Below, one piece after another: positions 1 through 5,780 of a DNA stretch of 9,676 bases. The stretch's first letter is position 1. Each line of letters begins with the position of its first letter. This DNA comes from an uncultured Opitutaceae bacterium. Lineage in GTDB: Bacteria; Verrucomicrobiota; Verrucomicrobiia; Opitutales; Opitutaceae. Below the pieces are notes generated by a model. The model did not search any database. It saw nothing but the letters and a program-made list of their open reading frames with translations, and was not told where the DNA came from. The position numbers and the translations under genes were made by a program. The DNA lies in contig CALFNJ010000022.1 of the NCBI GenBank assembly GCA_937902865.1, positions 1 to 9,676 of the forward strand. The letters run 5' to 3'.

Positions 1-236
1 GGAACGCTCTTCGGCGTCTTCGCGCTCGCGCTCGTCTCGCTTGCCGTCGCATTTGCGGGGCCGGCGGCAATGCTGCCCGTCGCCGTCAAGGACGGCGTCG
101 TCTTCATCTGCGTCGATACTTCGGGGTCGATGGCTTCGACCGACGTTGCCCCGACGCGTTCGATCGCCGCTCAGGAGGCGGCGCGCGCCTTCGTGCGCGA
201 GACGCCGGCGGGTACGCGCATCGGATTGATCGCGCT
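1..236 (+). pseudogene. von Willebrand factor A domain protein fragment (BatA/BatB-like), both ends missing
   Basis: Open frame from base 1. It starts inside a hydrophobic membrane segment (GTLFGVFALALVSLAVAFAG) and continues into a vWA fold. The MIDAS metal-binding motif is visible as DTSGSMAS (bases 115-138), preceded by the beta strand GVVFICV. The typical helix (APTRSIAAQEAARAFVRE) and the next strand (TRIGLIA) follow. In this family, membrane-anchored BatA/BatB-like proteins, that strand is normally followed by F-S-G and another 150 or more residues. Here resemblance stops at about base 232-237. The frame then runs antisense through the lipoprotein gene to a stop at 405 with no vWA features. 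The N-terminus lies outside the window. I see a genuine gene fragment cut off by a junction, not a complete gene. Its role cannot be inferred from its present neighbours. Confidence 0.75.
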
Positions 237-830
237 CTGCGCGGTGAATGCGGGCGCCTCGACCCGAACCGCGCCGTCCGCGCGGCGGTTGGTGAGAACG
301 AACGCATCCGCCATCGGGAAGCGCTCGATGGTCGGGAAGACGAAGTCATGCGTCAGCTTGCTCGACAGCGAGAAATCCACTTCGAACAACCCGTCTCCGA
401 CATAAGTCACCGAGCGCCAGCCTGCCTGCTTTCGCAACCGGTCCGCCAGCTCCTTGGCGGCGGCGGGATCCGCCGGGTCGATGCCGCCGAGCATGGCGCG
501 CATCATCTCGGCGTTCTTCTGGTCTTCCTGCTTCTTCTTCTGCCTCTCTTCGTCCCAGGACCGCTTCTGCTCGGCGATCTCGTCGGCCGTGCAGGTCCGT
601 TCCTTGAAGTCTTCATCCTCGCATGTCTGCTGGACGAACTTTTCACCGTCGGACTCCTGCTTGCTGGCCATGTCGGCGATCTTGCTCAACGCCAGCAAGT
701 AGATTTGGCCCTTGTAGGCAAACGTGAACGATCCGTCCTTGCGCAAGTCGAGCGTCGAATCGAACTTGCCCGGCTGCAGGAAACAGCCGCTCAGCGCCAG
801 GCACGCGACAATCAGGAAGGGTAATTTCAT
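171..830 (-). CDS. Lipoprotein of unknown function, 3' end replaced by foreign sequence
   Basis: Translation from ATG (828-830) gives 219 residues. A lipoprotein signal is clear: hydrophobic residues 4-13, then lipobox L-S-G-C with Cys16 as the lipidated residue. Residues 21-50 look like beta strands (FDSTLDLRKDGSFTFAYKG). Residues 84-112 are a highly charged helix, possibly a coiled coil. A conserved-looking stretch GGIDPADPAAAKELADRL covers 115-132, and HDFVFPTIERFPMADAFV covers 161-178. The overall pattern resembles a lipoprotein family I associate with sphingomonads; this is from memory and no function is known to me. Genuine sequence seems to end near residue 198 (FTAQ). The last ~20 residues are the complement of the vWA fragment, so the natural C-terminus is lost. 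Expression and export to an outer membrane are plausible, but the product is probably a truncated or hybrid protein. Confidence 0.6.
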   Translation of the reverse strand: MKLPFLIVACLALSGCFLQPGKFDSTLDLRKDGSFTFAYKGQIYLLALSKIADMASKQESDGEKFVQQTCEDEDFKERTCTADEIAEQKRSWDEERQKKKQEDQKNAEMMRAMLGGIDPADPAAAKELADRLRKQAGWRSVTYVGDGLFEVDFSLSSKLTHDFVFPTIERFPMADAFVLTNRRADGAVRVEAPAFTAQSAINPMRVPAGVSRTKARAAS

Positions 831-930
831 GGAAATCCGGGGACAGCTTCAGGGGTGGGTAACGCAGACAGAACTGACGAACAGCGTGCGTGGAGGTGAC
901 TCACTTCGCCAGTCGAAAGATGGGATCGGG

Positions 931-1071
931 AAAGTAGCGGGTAGTGAGTAGCGAGTAGCGAGCATCCGCTGAACCTTTCGTTGGCGTCTCATTGTTGAGA
1001 AATCTCCCATGGTTCTCGCCCGCGCCGGCTTGGCTTCTACTCGCTACCAACTACCCGCTACTCGCTACTTT
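931..1071. repeat. 141-bp intergenic inverted-repeat element with GTAGCGA heptamer arms
   Basis: The left arm (931-963) is AAA followed by four tandem heptamers GTAGCGG, GTAGTGA, GTAGCGA, GTAGCGA. The right arm (about 1039-1071) is the same kind of array in inverted orientation and ends in CTCGCTACTTT. By eye the arms match at about 26 of 32 positions. The interior of about 75 nt has no repeat structure. The element occupies the 302-nt gap between the lipoprotein start (830) and the proposed transporter start (1133). Apart from it I see nothing recognisable in 831-930 or 1072-1132. It has no coding capacity and no transposase, and I see no target-site duplication. It could form a cruciform in DNA or a long imperfect hairpin in RNA. 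See the second element at 2911-3051. Confidence 0.75.
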
Positions 1072-1132
1072 TCGGCCTTCCCATCATTGCCATGCCGCGA
1101 TCGGACGGTTCTTCTCGGCCGCCATACCCCGC

Positions 1133-2050
1133 TTGAATCCCGCTTTCACCCGCACCGGCGCCATCCTGATCGCCATCGTGCTCGGCGCGCTGCTGCCGCA
1201 GGCGCACGTCTTCATCTGGCTCGTGCGCTGGCTGATCATGGGACAGTTGTTCCTGGTCTTCCTGCAGACGCGGATGTCGCGCTCCTCGCTCCGACGCAGC
1301 CATTTCATCCTCCTCGGGGTGAACATCGCCATGGGCTTCTTCGCCTGGCAGCTCGGCAAATGGGTCGGCGGAAAAGATGTCGCCCTCGCCGCCTTCTTCG
1401 GCGGGATCACCCCGACGGCGTCGGCGGCGCCCGTGATCATGAGTTTTCTTCACGGCCAGGTGGAGTACGTCGTCGCTTCCTTCGTCCTCACCAACGTGGT
1501 GATCGCCGTGCTCATGCCGGTGCTGCTTCCCCTCGTGCTCGGCCGCCCCACCCCGGAGGCCTTCGCGCAGGTGTCGGGCAGCGTCGGGCTGGTCGTTTTC
1601 GCGCCGATGATCGCGGCGCAGTTGCTCCGTCTCGTCTGGCCGGGAGTCACCGTGTGGCCGCCACGGCTGCGCAACGTGAGCTTCGGCGCCTGGGTGATGA
1701 TGATGTTCCTGGTGACCGCGAACGCCTCCGATTTCATCCGTCATCAATCGGACGTGGCCCATCATCAGGTCCTGCAGATCGCCGCCCTCACCGCCTTTGT
1801 CAGCGTGCTGAACTTCGCGCTCGGGTGGTTCATCGGCGGCAAGGAATTTCATCGCGAGGCCAGCCAGTCGCTCGGCCAGAAAAACACCGTCTTCACCGTC
1901 TACCTTGCGCTCATGTACGCGAGCCCGCTCGTGGCGCTCGGTCCGACCTTTTACGTCATCTGGCACAACATCTGGAATTCCTGGCAGCTGTATCGGGTCG
2001 ACTACCGCGGCCCGGCGGCGCCGGCACTGTCCGCGCAACGCAGCGACTGA
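1133..2050 (+). CDS. Bile acid:sodium symporter (BASS) family transporter
   Basis: Polytopic inner-membrane protein of 305 residues, the usual BASS length. I count about nine to ten hydrophobic segments (for example 9-23, 28-44, 57-73, 82-100, 113-135, 150-168, 185-197, 214-233, 252-268). Two family landmarks are visible. One is TPTASAAP at 93-100, corresponding to the broken-helix crossover motif. The other is EASQSLGQKNT at 242-252, matching the second crossover region (E-x5-G-x-x-N). BASS proteins couple sodium to uptake of organic anions such as bile acids, pantothenate precursors or keto acids; the substrate here is unknown. No ATG or GTG opens this frame. I chose TTG at 1133 because it gives a normal N-terminus and clears the upstream repeat. 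TTG at 992 would add 47 residues, partly encoded by the repeat arm. The SDR gene follows 66 nt downstream, probably in one operon. Confidence 0.8.
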   Translation: MNPAFTRTGAILIAIVLGALLPQAHVFIWLVRWLIMGQLFLVFLQTRMSRSSLRRSHFILLGVNIAMGFFAWQLGKWVGGKDVALAAFFGGITPTASAAPVIMSFLHGQVEYVVASFVLTNVVIAVLMPVLLPLVLGRPTPEAFAQVSGSVGLVVFAPMIAAQLLRLVWPGVTVWPPRLRNVSFGAWVMMMFLVTANASDFIRHQSDVAHHQVLQIAALTAFVSVLNFALGWFIGGKEFHREASQSLGQKNTVFTVYLALMYASPLVALGPTFYVIWHNIWNSWQLYRVDYRGPAAPALSAQRSD

Positions 2051-2116
2051 CCGAACCAAGCCTTCCCTTTTTCCCCACAACGTTCGCGATCATCCTCCCG
2101 TTCTCCCTTTCCGCCC

Positions 2117-2890
2117 ATGAGCAAACTTCTCGGTAAACGCGTCCTGGTCACCGCCGGCGCCCAAGGCATCGGTCTCGCCATCAGCCGCCAGCTGCTCGCG
2201 GCCGGCTGCGAGGTCTTCGTCCATTACCACACCAATGCCGCCGCCGCCCGTGCCCTGACGAAAGAGGCCAAAGCGCTCGGCCGTCGCTGCGGCTCCGCCG
2301 CGGCCGATCTCACGACGAGCGAAGCCAGCAATGCGCTCGTCGCCCAAGCCGTGAAGTTCCTCGGGGGCCTCGACATCCTGATCAACAACGCGGGCACGAT
2401 GCTCGCGCGGCGAAGCATGGCCGATTCCGACGACAATTTCTGGGCCGGCACGATGTCGCTCAATGTCGGCAGCGTGCGCCGGGTCACGCGGGCGGCGACG
2501 CCGCATCTGATCGCCGCCGCGAAAAAAGCCGGCGGCGCGAGCATCGTGAATCTCTCGTCGCTCGCCGGTCGCAATGGCGGCGGTCCGGGTTCAATCGCCT
2601 ACGCCACCGCCAAGGGTGCTCTCCTCACGATGACCCGCGGGCTGGCCCGCGAACTCGGGCCGCAGGGCGTGCGGGTCAATGCCCTGACGCCCGGACTGAT
2701 TCTCGGCACCGCCTTCCACGCGACCCATACGGCCCCGGAGGCACAGAAGAGCATCATCGCGGGAATTCCCCTCGGCCGCGCCGGCAATCCGGACGACGTC
2801 GCCCGCGCCGCGGTCTATCTGGCGAGTGAGTTCGACGGTTTCATCACCGGCGCGACGCTCGACATCAACGGTGGAGTTTTCGGGGTCTAA
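2117..2890 (+). CDS. Short-chain dehydrogenase/reductase (classical SDR)
   Basis: Complete 257-residue NAD(P)-dependent oxidoreductase, presumably cytoplasmic. Classical SDR landmarks are in order. The cofactor glycine motif TAGAQGIG is at 12-19, with Ala in place of the commoner Gly at its second position. D64 lies in AAADL, NNAG is at 90-93, and the catalytic Ser is in NLSS (147/148). The catalytic pair Tyr162 and Lys166 is in YATAK, followed by RVNALTPG (186-193) and the C-terminal TGATLDINGG (244-253). The Ser-to-Tyr spacing is one residue longer than the commonest type owing to a GGGPG loop. The substrate cannot be read from sequence. In context a sugar, sugar acid or derived alcohol is likely, but FabG-like ketoacyl reduction cannot be excluded. 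The ATG follows a pyrimidine-rich stretch with no Shine-Dalgarno. It is cotranscribed plausibly with the transporter upstream and is convergent with the aldo/keto reductase. Confidence 0.9.
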   Translation: MSKLLGKRVLVTAGAQGIGLAISRQLLAAGCEVFVHYHTNAAAARALTKEAKALGRRCGSAAADLTTSEASNALVAQAVKFLGGLDILINNAGTMLARRSMADSDDNFWAGTMSLNVGSVRRVTRAATPHLIAAAKKAGGASIVNLSSLAGRNGGGPGSIAYATAKGALLTMTRGLARELGPQGVRVNALTPGLILGTAFHATHTAPEAQKSIIAGIPLGRAGNPDDVARAAVYLASEFDGFITGATLDINGGVFGV

Positions 2891-2891
2891 A

Positions 2892-2911
2892 CGGTCTCGA
2901 GGCAGAGACCG
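2892..2911 (+). terminator. Small stem-loop just after the SDR stop codon (possible weak terminator)
   Basis: A 7-bp perfect stem (CGGTCTC / GAGACCG) with a 6-nt loop begins two bases after the SDR stop codon and abuts the second repeat element. No T-tract follows, so intrinsic termination is uncertain. It may act as a 3'-end stabiliser or be incidental. Confidence 0.35.
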
Positions 2912-3051
2912 AAGTAACAAGAACCAGGTAACAAGTACCAAGGGTTCAGGCGTCGGAGGCGGAAACGAAAGGCACGAGTTCCCGCAGGATCAGAAACGGC
3001 GCGCAAAGCGCCGGACAAACTTGGTCCTTGTTACCTGATATTTGTTACTTC
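2911..3051. repeat. 141-bp intergenic inverted-repeat element with GTAACAA/GTACCAA heptamer arms
   Basis: The left arm (2911-2942) reads as heptamers GTAACAA, GAACCAG, GTAACAA, GTACCAA. The right arm (3020-3051) is its inverted copy, matching at 28 of 32 positions by eye. The 77-nt interior contains a small GC hairpin (2997-3013, 6-bp stem, loop GCAAA). The element fills almost all of the 174-nt gap between the convergent SDR and aldo/keto reductase genes. It could therefore serve as a two-way transcription end, although it lacks a T-tract. Total length and arm length equal those of the element at 931-1071, while the heptamer sequence differs. No coding capacity is seen. Confidence 0.8.
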
Positions 3052-3064
3052 CCTCCGCGGGGCC

Positions 3065-4075
3065 TCACTCCAGTCCCAGCGCGCTGTCCATTGCATAGGG
3101 ATGGATATGCCCGAAGGTCCGCAACAGCTCGGCATGTACCTGGTGCACGGCGGCGAGGTCCGATGCGGATAACGGCGGCGAGTCGGTAGCGCCGAAATTT
3201 TCCTCCACCTGCACGGGTGTCTTGCAGCCGGGAATCACGACGGAAGCCGGCACATCCTGCAGGGAAAAGCGGATGAGCGCCTGCACGAGGGACCGGCGTG
3301 GACCGGGCAGGAATTCCCCGACCCGGCGGGCAAATTCCACGCGCATCGCGGTCTGATCGGACGCACGAATGCCGCGGGCATGCCTGGCATCCCAATCCTC
3401 GCGGCCGGTCCACCGGCCGGAGAGCAAACCATTCCCCAGCGGCTCACGCACGATGACGCCGAGGCCGGCAGCGGCGGCTTCATGCAGCGCCGCACGGAAA
3501 AGCCGCGTGGTCACGTTGTAGCTCTCCTGGATCGTCGCAAAAACAGTTCCGAAGTCGCCACGTGCAACCTGGCGGATTTGATTGGCGCCATAAACCGAGA
3601 TCCCGGCATGCCGGATTTTTCCCTCGGCTCGAAGTTTTTCCATGGTGCCCGGCACGTCGTAGGCCTGAGCCGTGACCAGCGGACATTCATGGCACTGATA
3701 GAGATCGATGTAATCCGTGCCGAGTCGCCGCAGGCTTTCCTCGAGGCAGAAACGGATATTGTCAGGCGTCGGAATCCGGCGGGCCGGATCGGCAAAAGGA
3801 AAGTGCCCGAACTTCGTCGCGACGATCACACGATCGCGGCGGCCGGCGAGAAACTGGCCGATGAGTGTCTCGCTGTGTCCCACACCGTAGGCGTCCGCGG
3901 TGTCGATGAAGTTGCCGCCGAGTTCCCACGCCCGCTCGAGCGCCGCGAGCGAGACCCGGTCATCGGTCGGACCGTACGACCGGCGGGCGCCCTCCTGCTG
4001 GCCACCGATGGCCCACGCGCCAAAGCCGATTTCGGAAACGCGAAGGCCGGTGCGACCGAGAATGCGATGGTTCAT
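3065..4075 (-). CDS. Aldo/keto reductase
   Basis: Complete 336-residue NAD(P)H-dependent (beta/alpha)8-barrel oxidoreductase, presumably cytoplasmic. The catalytic tetrad is intact: Asp58 and Tyr63 in FIDTADAYG, Lys88 in VATKFG, and His129 in LYQCHE. The N-terminal barrel-bottom hairpin and first strand (RILGRTGLRVSEIGFGAWAI) are typical of bacterial AKRs close to the YghZ/lactaldehyde-reductase group. The C-terminal cofactor signature appears as VVIPGCKTPVQVEENFGA (279-296). Reduction of L-lactaldehyde to 1,2-propanediol, or oxidation of a free deoxy-sugar, would fit its position next to L-rhamnose isomerase. That is context-based inference. The start ATG lies 30 nt beyond the terminator hairpin that follows rhaI, so expression depends on read-through or on a promoter overlapping the hairpin. 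No Shine-Dalgarno is visible. Confidence 0.9.
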   Translation of the reverse strand: MNHRILGRTGLRVSEIGFGAWAIGGQQEGARRSYGPTDDRVSLAALERAWELGGNFIDTADAYGVGHSETLIGQFLAGRRDRVIVATKFGHFPFADPARRIPTPDNIRFCLEESLRRLGTDYIDLYQCHECPLVTAQAYDVPGTMEKLRAEGKIRHAGISVYGANQIRQVARGDFGTVFATIQESYNVTTRLFRAALHEAAAAGLGVIVREPLGNGLLSGRWTGREDWDARHARGIRASDQTAMRVEFARRVGEFLPGPRRSLVQALIRFSLQDVPASVVIPGCKTPVQVEENFGATDSPPLSASDLAAVHQVHAELLRTFGHIHPYAMDSALGLE

Positions 4076-4105
4076 CGTGCCGACGGAAGAGGGGTGGGGA
4101 AAAAG

Positions 4106-4131
4106 AAACCGCCGCCTCGCGGCGGCGGTTT
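4106..4131 (-). terminator. Intrinsic terminator between rhaI and the aldo/keto reductase
   Basis: Perfect 11-bp stem (AAACCGCCGCC / GGCGGCGGTTT). In the minus-strand RNA the loop is GCGA, a GNRA tetraloop, and the stem runs into TTTCTTTTT. It begins 22 nt after the rhaI stop and ends 30 nt before the aldo/keto reductase start. It either ends the rhaI transcript or partially attenuates a shared one. Confidence 0.8.
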
Positions 4132-4153
4132 GAACTGAAGACGAAGAGCAGGC

Positions 4154-5350
4154 TCAGGCGTAACTGCCGCCCTGCTTGAGACCGAGCTCCTTGCGGCGAC
4201 GGCGGCGATCGGCGGCGGCGGCGCGCTCGTAACCGCTGGTGCGATGAGCCGCGAGCGGATCGGCGGGCAGCTTGTTCGCCTTGCGCCAGGCCTGCAGCGC
4301 CGGCGAGACATCGGTGAAAAACGCGCGCTTCAGCGTGAGCTCGGCGTCCACGACATTATTCTTCGCCTGCGCCTTGCGCAGAGCGTCGTGATCGACGAGG
4401 GCGGCCTTCGCGTAAAGTTCCTGGGCCATGACCACCGTCTGAATCGTCGCCTCGATCTTCGGCTTCTCGTTGTGCGACTGGTCGATCATGTAGGCGATCT
4501 CCGGCGCGCGGCGCTCGGTCGCGAACGAGTGGATTTCGTGGAAGATGCGGAAGATCTGATACGGATCGATCGAACCGAGCGTCAGATCGTCGTCGGCGTA
4601 GCGGCGGTCGTTGAAGTGGAAGCCGCCGAGCATTTCCTCGTCGAGGAGGAAGGCCACGATCTGCTCGATGTTCTGCGCGGCGTAATGGTGACCGGTGTCG
4701 ACCAGCACCTTCGCGCGCTTGCCGGCCTTCTTGGCGTGCACGTAGGCCATGCCCCAGTCGGCGATGTCCGTCGCGTAGAACGCGGGCTCGAACGGCTTGT
4801 ACTCGACCAAGAGGGTCTGCTTCGGACCGAGCTTCTGGTGAAGGGCCTTGAGGCACTCCTCGAACCAGTGCTTGCGGGCGCGCAGGTCGCCCTGGCCCGG
4901 ATAATTGGTGCCGTCGGCGAACCACATCGAGACATACTCGCTGCCCACGGCCTTGCCGATCGCGATGGAATCGAAGCAGTGCTGGAGCGCGTGCTGGCGG
5001 ACGGCGGCGTCATTGTGGCTGAAGGAGCCCCACTTGTAGCACTGGTCCTGGAAGAGGTTGGGGTTGATCGAGCCGATCTTCACCCCGTGCTTGCGAGCGA
5101 GGCGCGCGACGGCCTTCGGATCCTGGCCGGGCTTGAAATCCCAGAGGACATGCACGGCGACCGTCGGGCAGCAGCCGGTCAGCGCGTTGACGTGGCCGGC
5201 GTCGGCCAGCTTGTCATTGAGATCGATGGCCGCGGCGTCCTGGAAGAACTTGCCAAAACGGGTGCCCGTGTCGGCGAAGCCCCAGGAGGGCGTTTCGATG
5301 GCGAAGGAGTCGAGCGCCTCGACGGCGCGGCGCAGTTGTTTCGATGTCAT
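4154..5350 (-). CDS. rhaI: L-rhamnose isomerase, RhaI (Pseudomonas stutzeri) type
   Basis: Complete 398-residue TIM-barrel isomerase of the xylose-isomerase-like superfamily, presumably cytoplasmic. It interconverts L-rhamnose and L-rhamnulose; the family also accepts several rare sugars. Metal-site signatures in order: Glu183 in VEYKPFEPAFY, Asp218 and the following HH in LVDTGHH, His245 in GGFHFND, and Asp290 in YMIDQSHN. These match the two-metal site of the P. stutzeri enzyme group and not the E. coli RhaA type. Other conserved-looking stretches are SINPNLFQDQCYKWGS (94-109) and DDDLTLGSIDPYQIF (253-267). The C-terminus has a basic run, DRRRRRKELG (381-390). The start ATG follows CTCTCTTTCCC with no Shine-Dalgarno. 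Divergent from the lacI-type gene, whose product is the obvious candidate regulator. A terminator-like hairpin lies in its leader and another after its stop. The exact sugar remains inferred from family. Confidence 0.85.
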   Translation of the reverse strand: MTSKQLRRAVEALDSFAIETPSWGFADTGTRFGKFFQDAAAIDLNDKLADAGHVNALTGCCPTVAVHVLWDFKPGQDPKAVARLARKHGVKIGSINPNLFQDQCYKWGSFSHNDAAVRQHALQHCFDSIAIGKAVGSEYVSMWFADGTNYPGQGDLRARKHWFEECLKALHQKLGPKQTLLVEYKPFEPAFYATDIADWGMAYVHAKKAGKRAKVLVDTGHHYAAQNIEQIVAFLLDEEMLGGFHFNDRRYADDDLTLGSIDPYQIFRIFHEIHSFATERRAPEIAYMIDQSHNEKPKIEATIQTVVMAQELYAKAALVDHDALRKAQAKNNVVDAELTLKRAFFTDVSPALQAWRKANKLPADPLAAHRTSGYERAAAADRRRRRKELGLKQGGSYA

Positions 5351-5457
5351 GGGAAAGAGAGCCGTTGTGCCGGGCTACGCGGCAAAAGTCAGGCGCGAAA
5401 ATTGGCGGCGGAAGGCCGGCTCAAATTGGGCAAAATCGCGACGCTCGCGCGCCGTGC

Positions 5458-5490
5458 AAAAAAATTCCCCAGCCCTTCGGCTGGGGAATT
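5458..5490 (-). terminator. Terminator-like hairpin in the rhaI leader (candidate attenuator or end of a short RNA)
   Basis: Perfect 12-bp stem (AATTCCCCAGCC / GGCTGGGGAATT, 5463-5490). The loop is GAAG in minus-strand RNA, and the stem is followed on the minus strand by seven T (5458-5464), a textbook intrinsic terminator. No gene lies upstream of it on that strand within the intergenic region, and the rhaI start is 107 nt beyond the T-run. It may insulate rhaI from transcription antisense to lacI, end a small RNA, or attenuate rhaI. Confidence 0.7.
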
Positions 5491-5757
5491 CCCTATTTAT
5501 ACTACACCCCGGGGACTACACCGGGAAAGGCGGGGGCGGGCATGGATCTGGATCGGGATCCCAATCTGCCGATGAAACAAAAACCACCGGCCGGCTGCCG
5601 CGCCAAAAGGCCGATACAAAGGTGAGCTGATCAAAGGCAGGACCACGCGCGTGCAACAAAGAGTTCATAGGGAAATGGGAAGAAAACCACGGACCGGCAG
5701 GGGTACGGTCACACCGAGCAACGCTCGTGTCCGGCAATGACGCTTGCAAACGACAGG

Positions 5758-5777
5758 TTACGCATATCAATGCGTAA
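5758..5777. promoter_or_regulatory. Perfect palindrome upstream of the lacI-family gene (candidate operator)
   Basis: TTACGCAT and its exact inverted copy ATGCGTAA are separated by ATCA, ending 3 nt before the ATG at 5781. Size and symmetry fit a dimeric LacI-family operator. Position fits autorepression and possibly control of divergent rhaI. The 4-nt spacer, without the central CG common in LacI operators, leaves the bound protein uncertain. Confidence 0.6.
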
Positions 5778-5780
5778 AAC

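Larger units (their letters stand above)
5351..5780. promoter_or_regulatory. Divergent regulatory region between rhaI and the lacI-family gene
   Basis: A 430-nt non-coding stretch that must hold the promoters of both divergent genes. It contains the hairpin at 5458-5490, a CCCCGGGG self-complementary octamer at 5507-5514, and the palindrome at 5758-5777. A TATAAAT (minus strand, 5495-5501) looks like a -10 box but lacks a convincing -35. On the plus strand TTGCAA (5744-5749) and TATCAA (5765-5770), 15 nt apart, are a weak -35/-10 candidate. Transcription from them would begin almost at the ATG at 5781. The rest (about 5521-5740) shows nothing I recognise. Confidence 0.55.

Noticed and set aside
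348..824. Plus-strand frames opposite the lipoprotein gene
   Set aside because: The minus strand has a signal peptide, lipobox and family-like blocks; the plus frames show nothing comparable.
931..963. Heptamer arrays as a CRISPR or direct-repeat array
   Set aside because: Repeats are 7 nt and contiguous with no spacers, and occur as inverted pairs; no cas genes.
1058..2080. Minus-strand open frame (340 codons) opposite the BASS transporter
   Set aside because: Composition rich in Arg, Glu, Gly and His with no fold signature, while the plus strand encodes a proper multi-span membrane protein.
974..2972. A 17-nt similarity (14/17) between the interiors of the two elements, 974-990 and 2956-2972 in opposite orientation
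   Set aside because: Too short and imperfect in GC-rich DNA and at non-equivalent distances from the arms when reoriented; likely chance.
931..3051. Insertion sequence or MITE call for the 141-bp elements
   Set aside because: No transposase and no target-site duplication that I could see; mobility is left as a hypothesis.
4244..5575. Long plus-strand open frame (443 codons) opposite rhaI
   Set aside because: Complement of a clearly recognised isomerase, low-complexity composition and no motif; extends through the leader hairpin.
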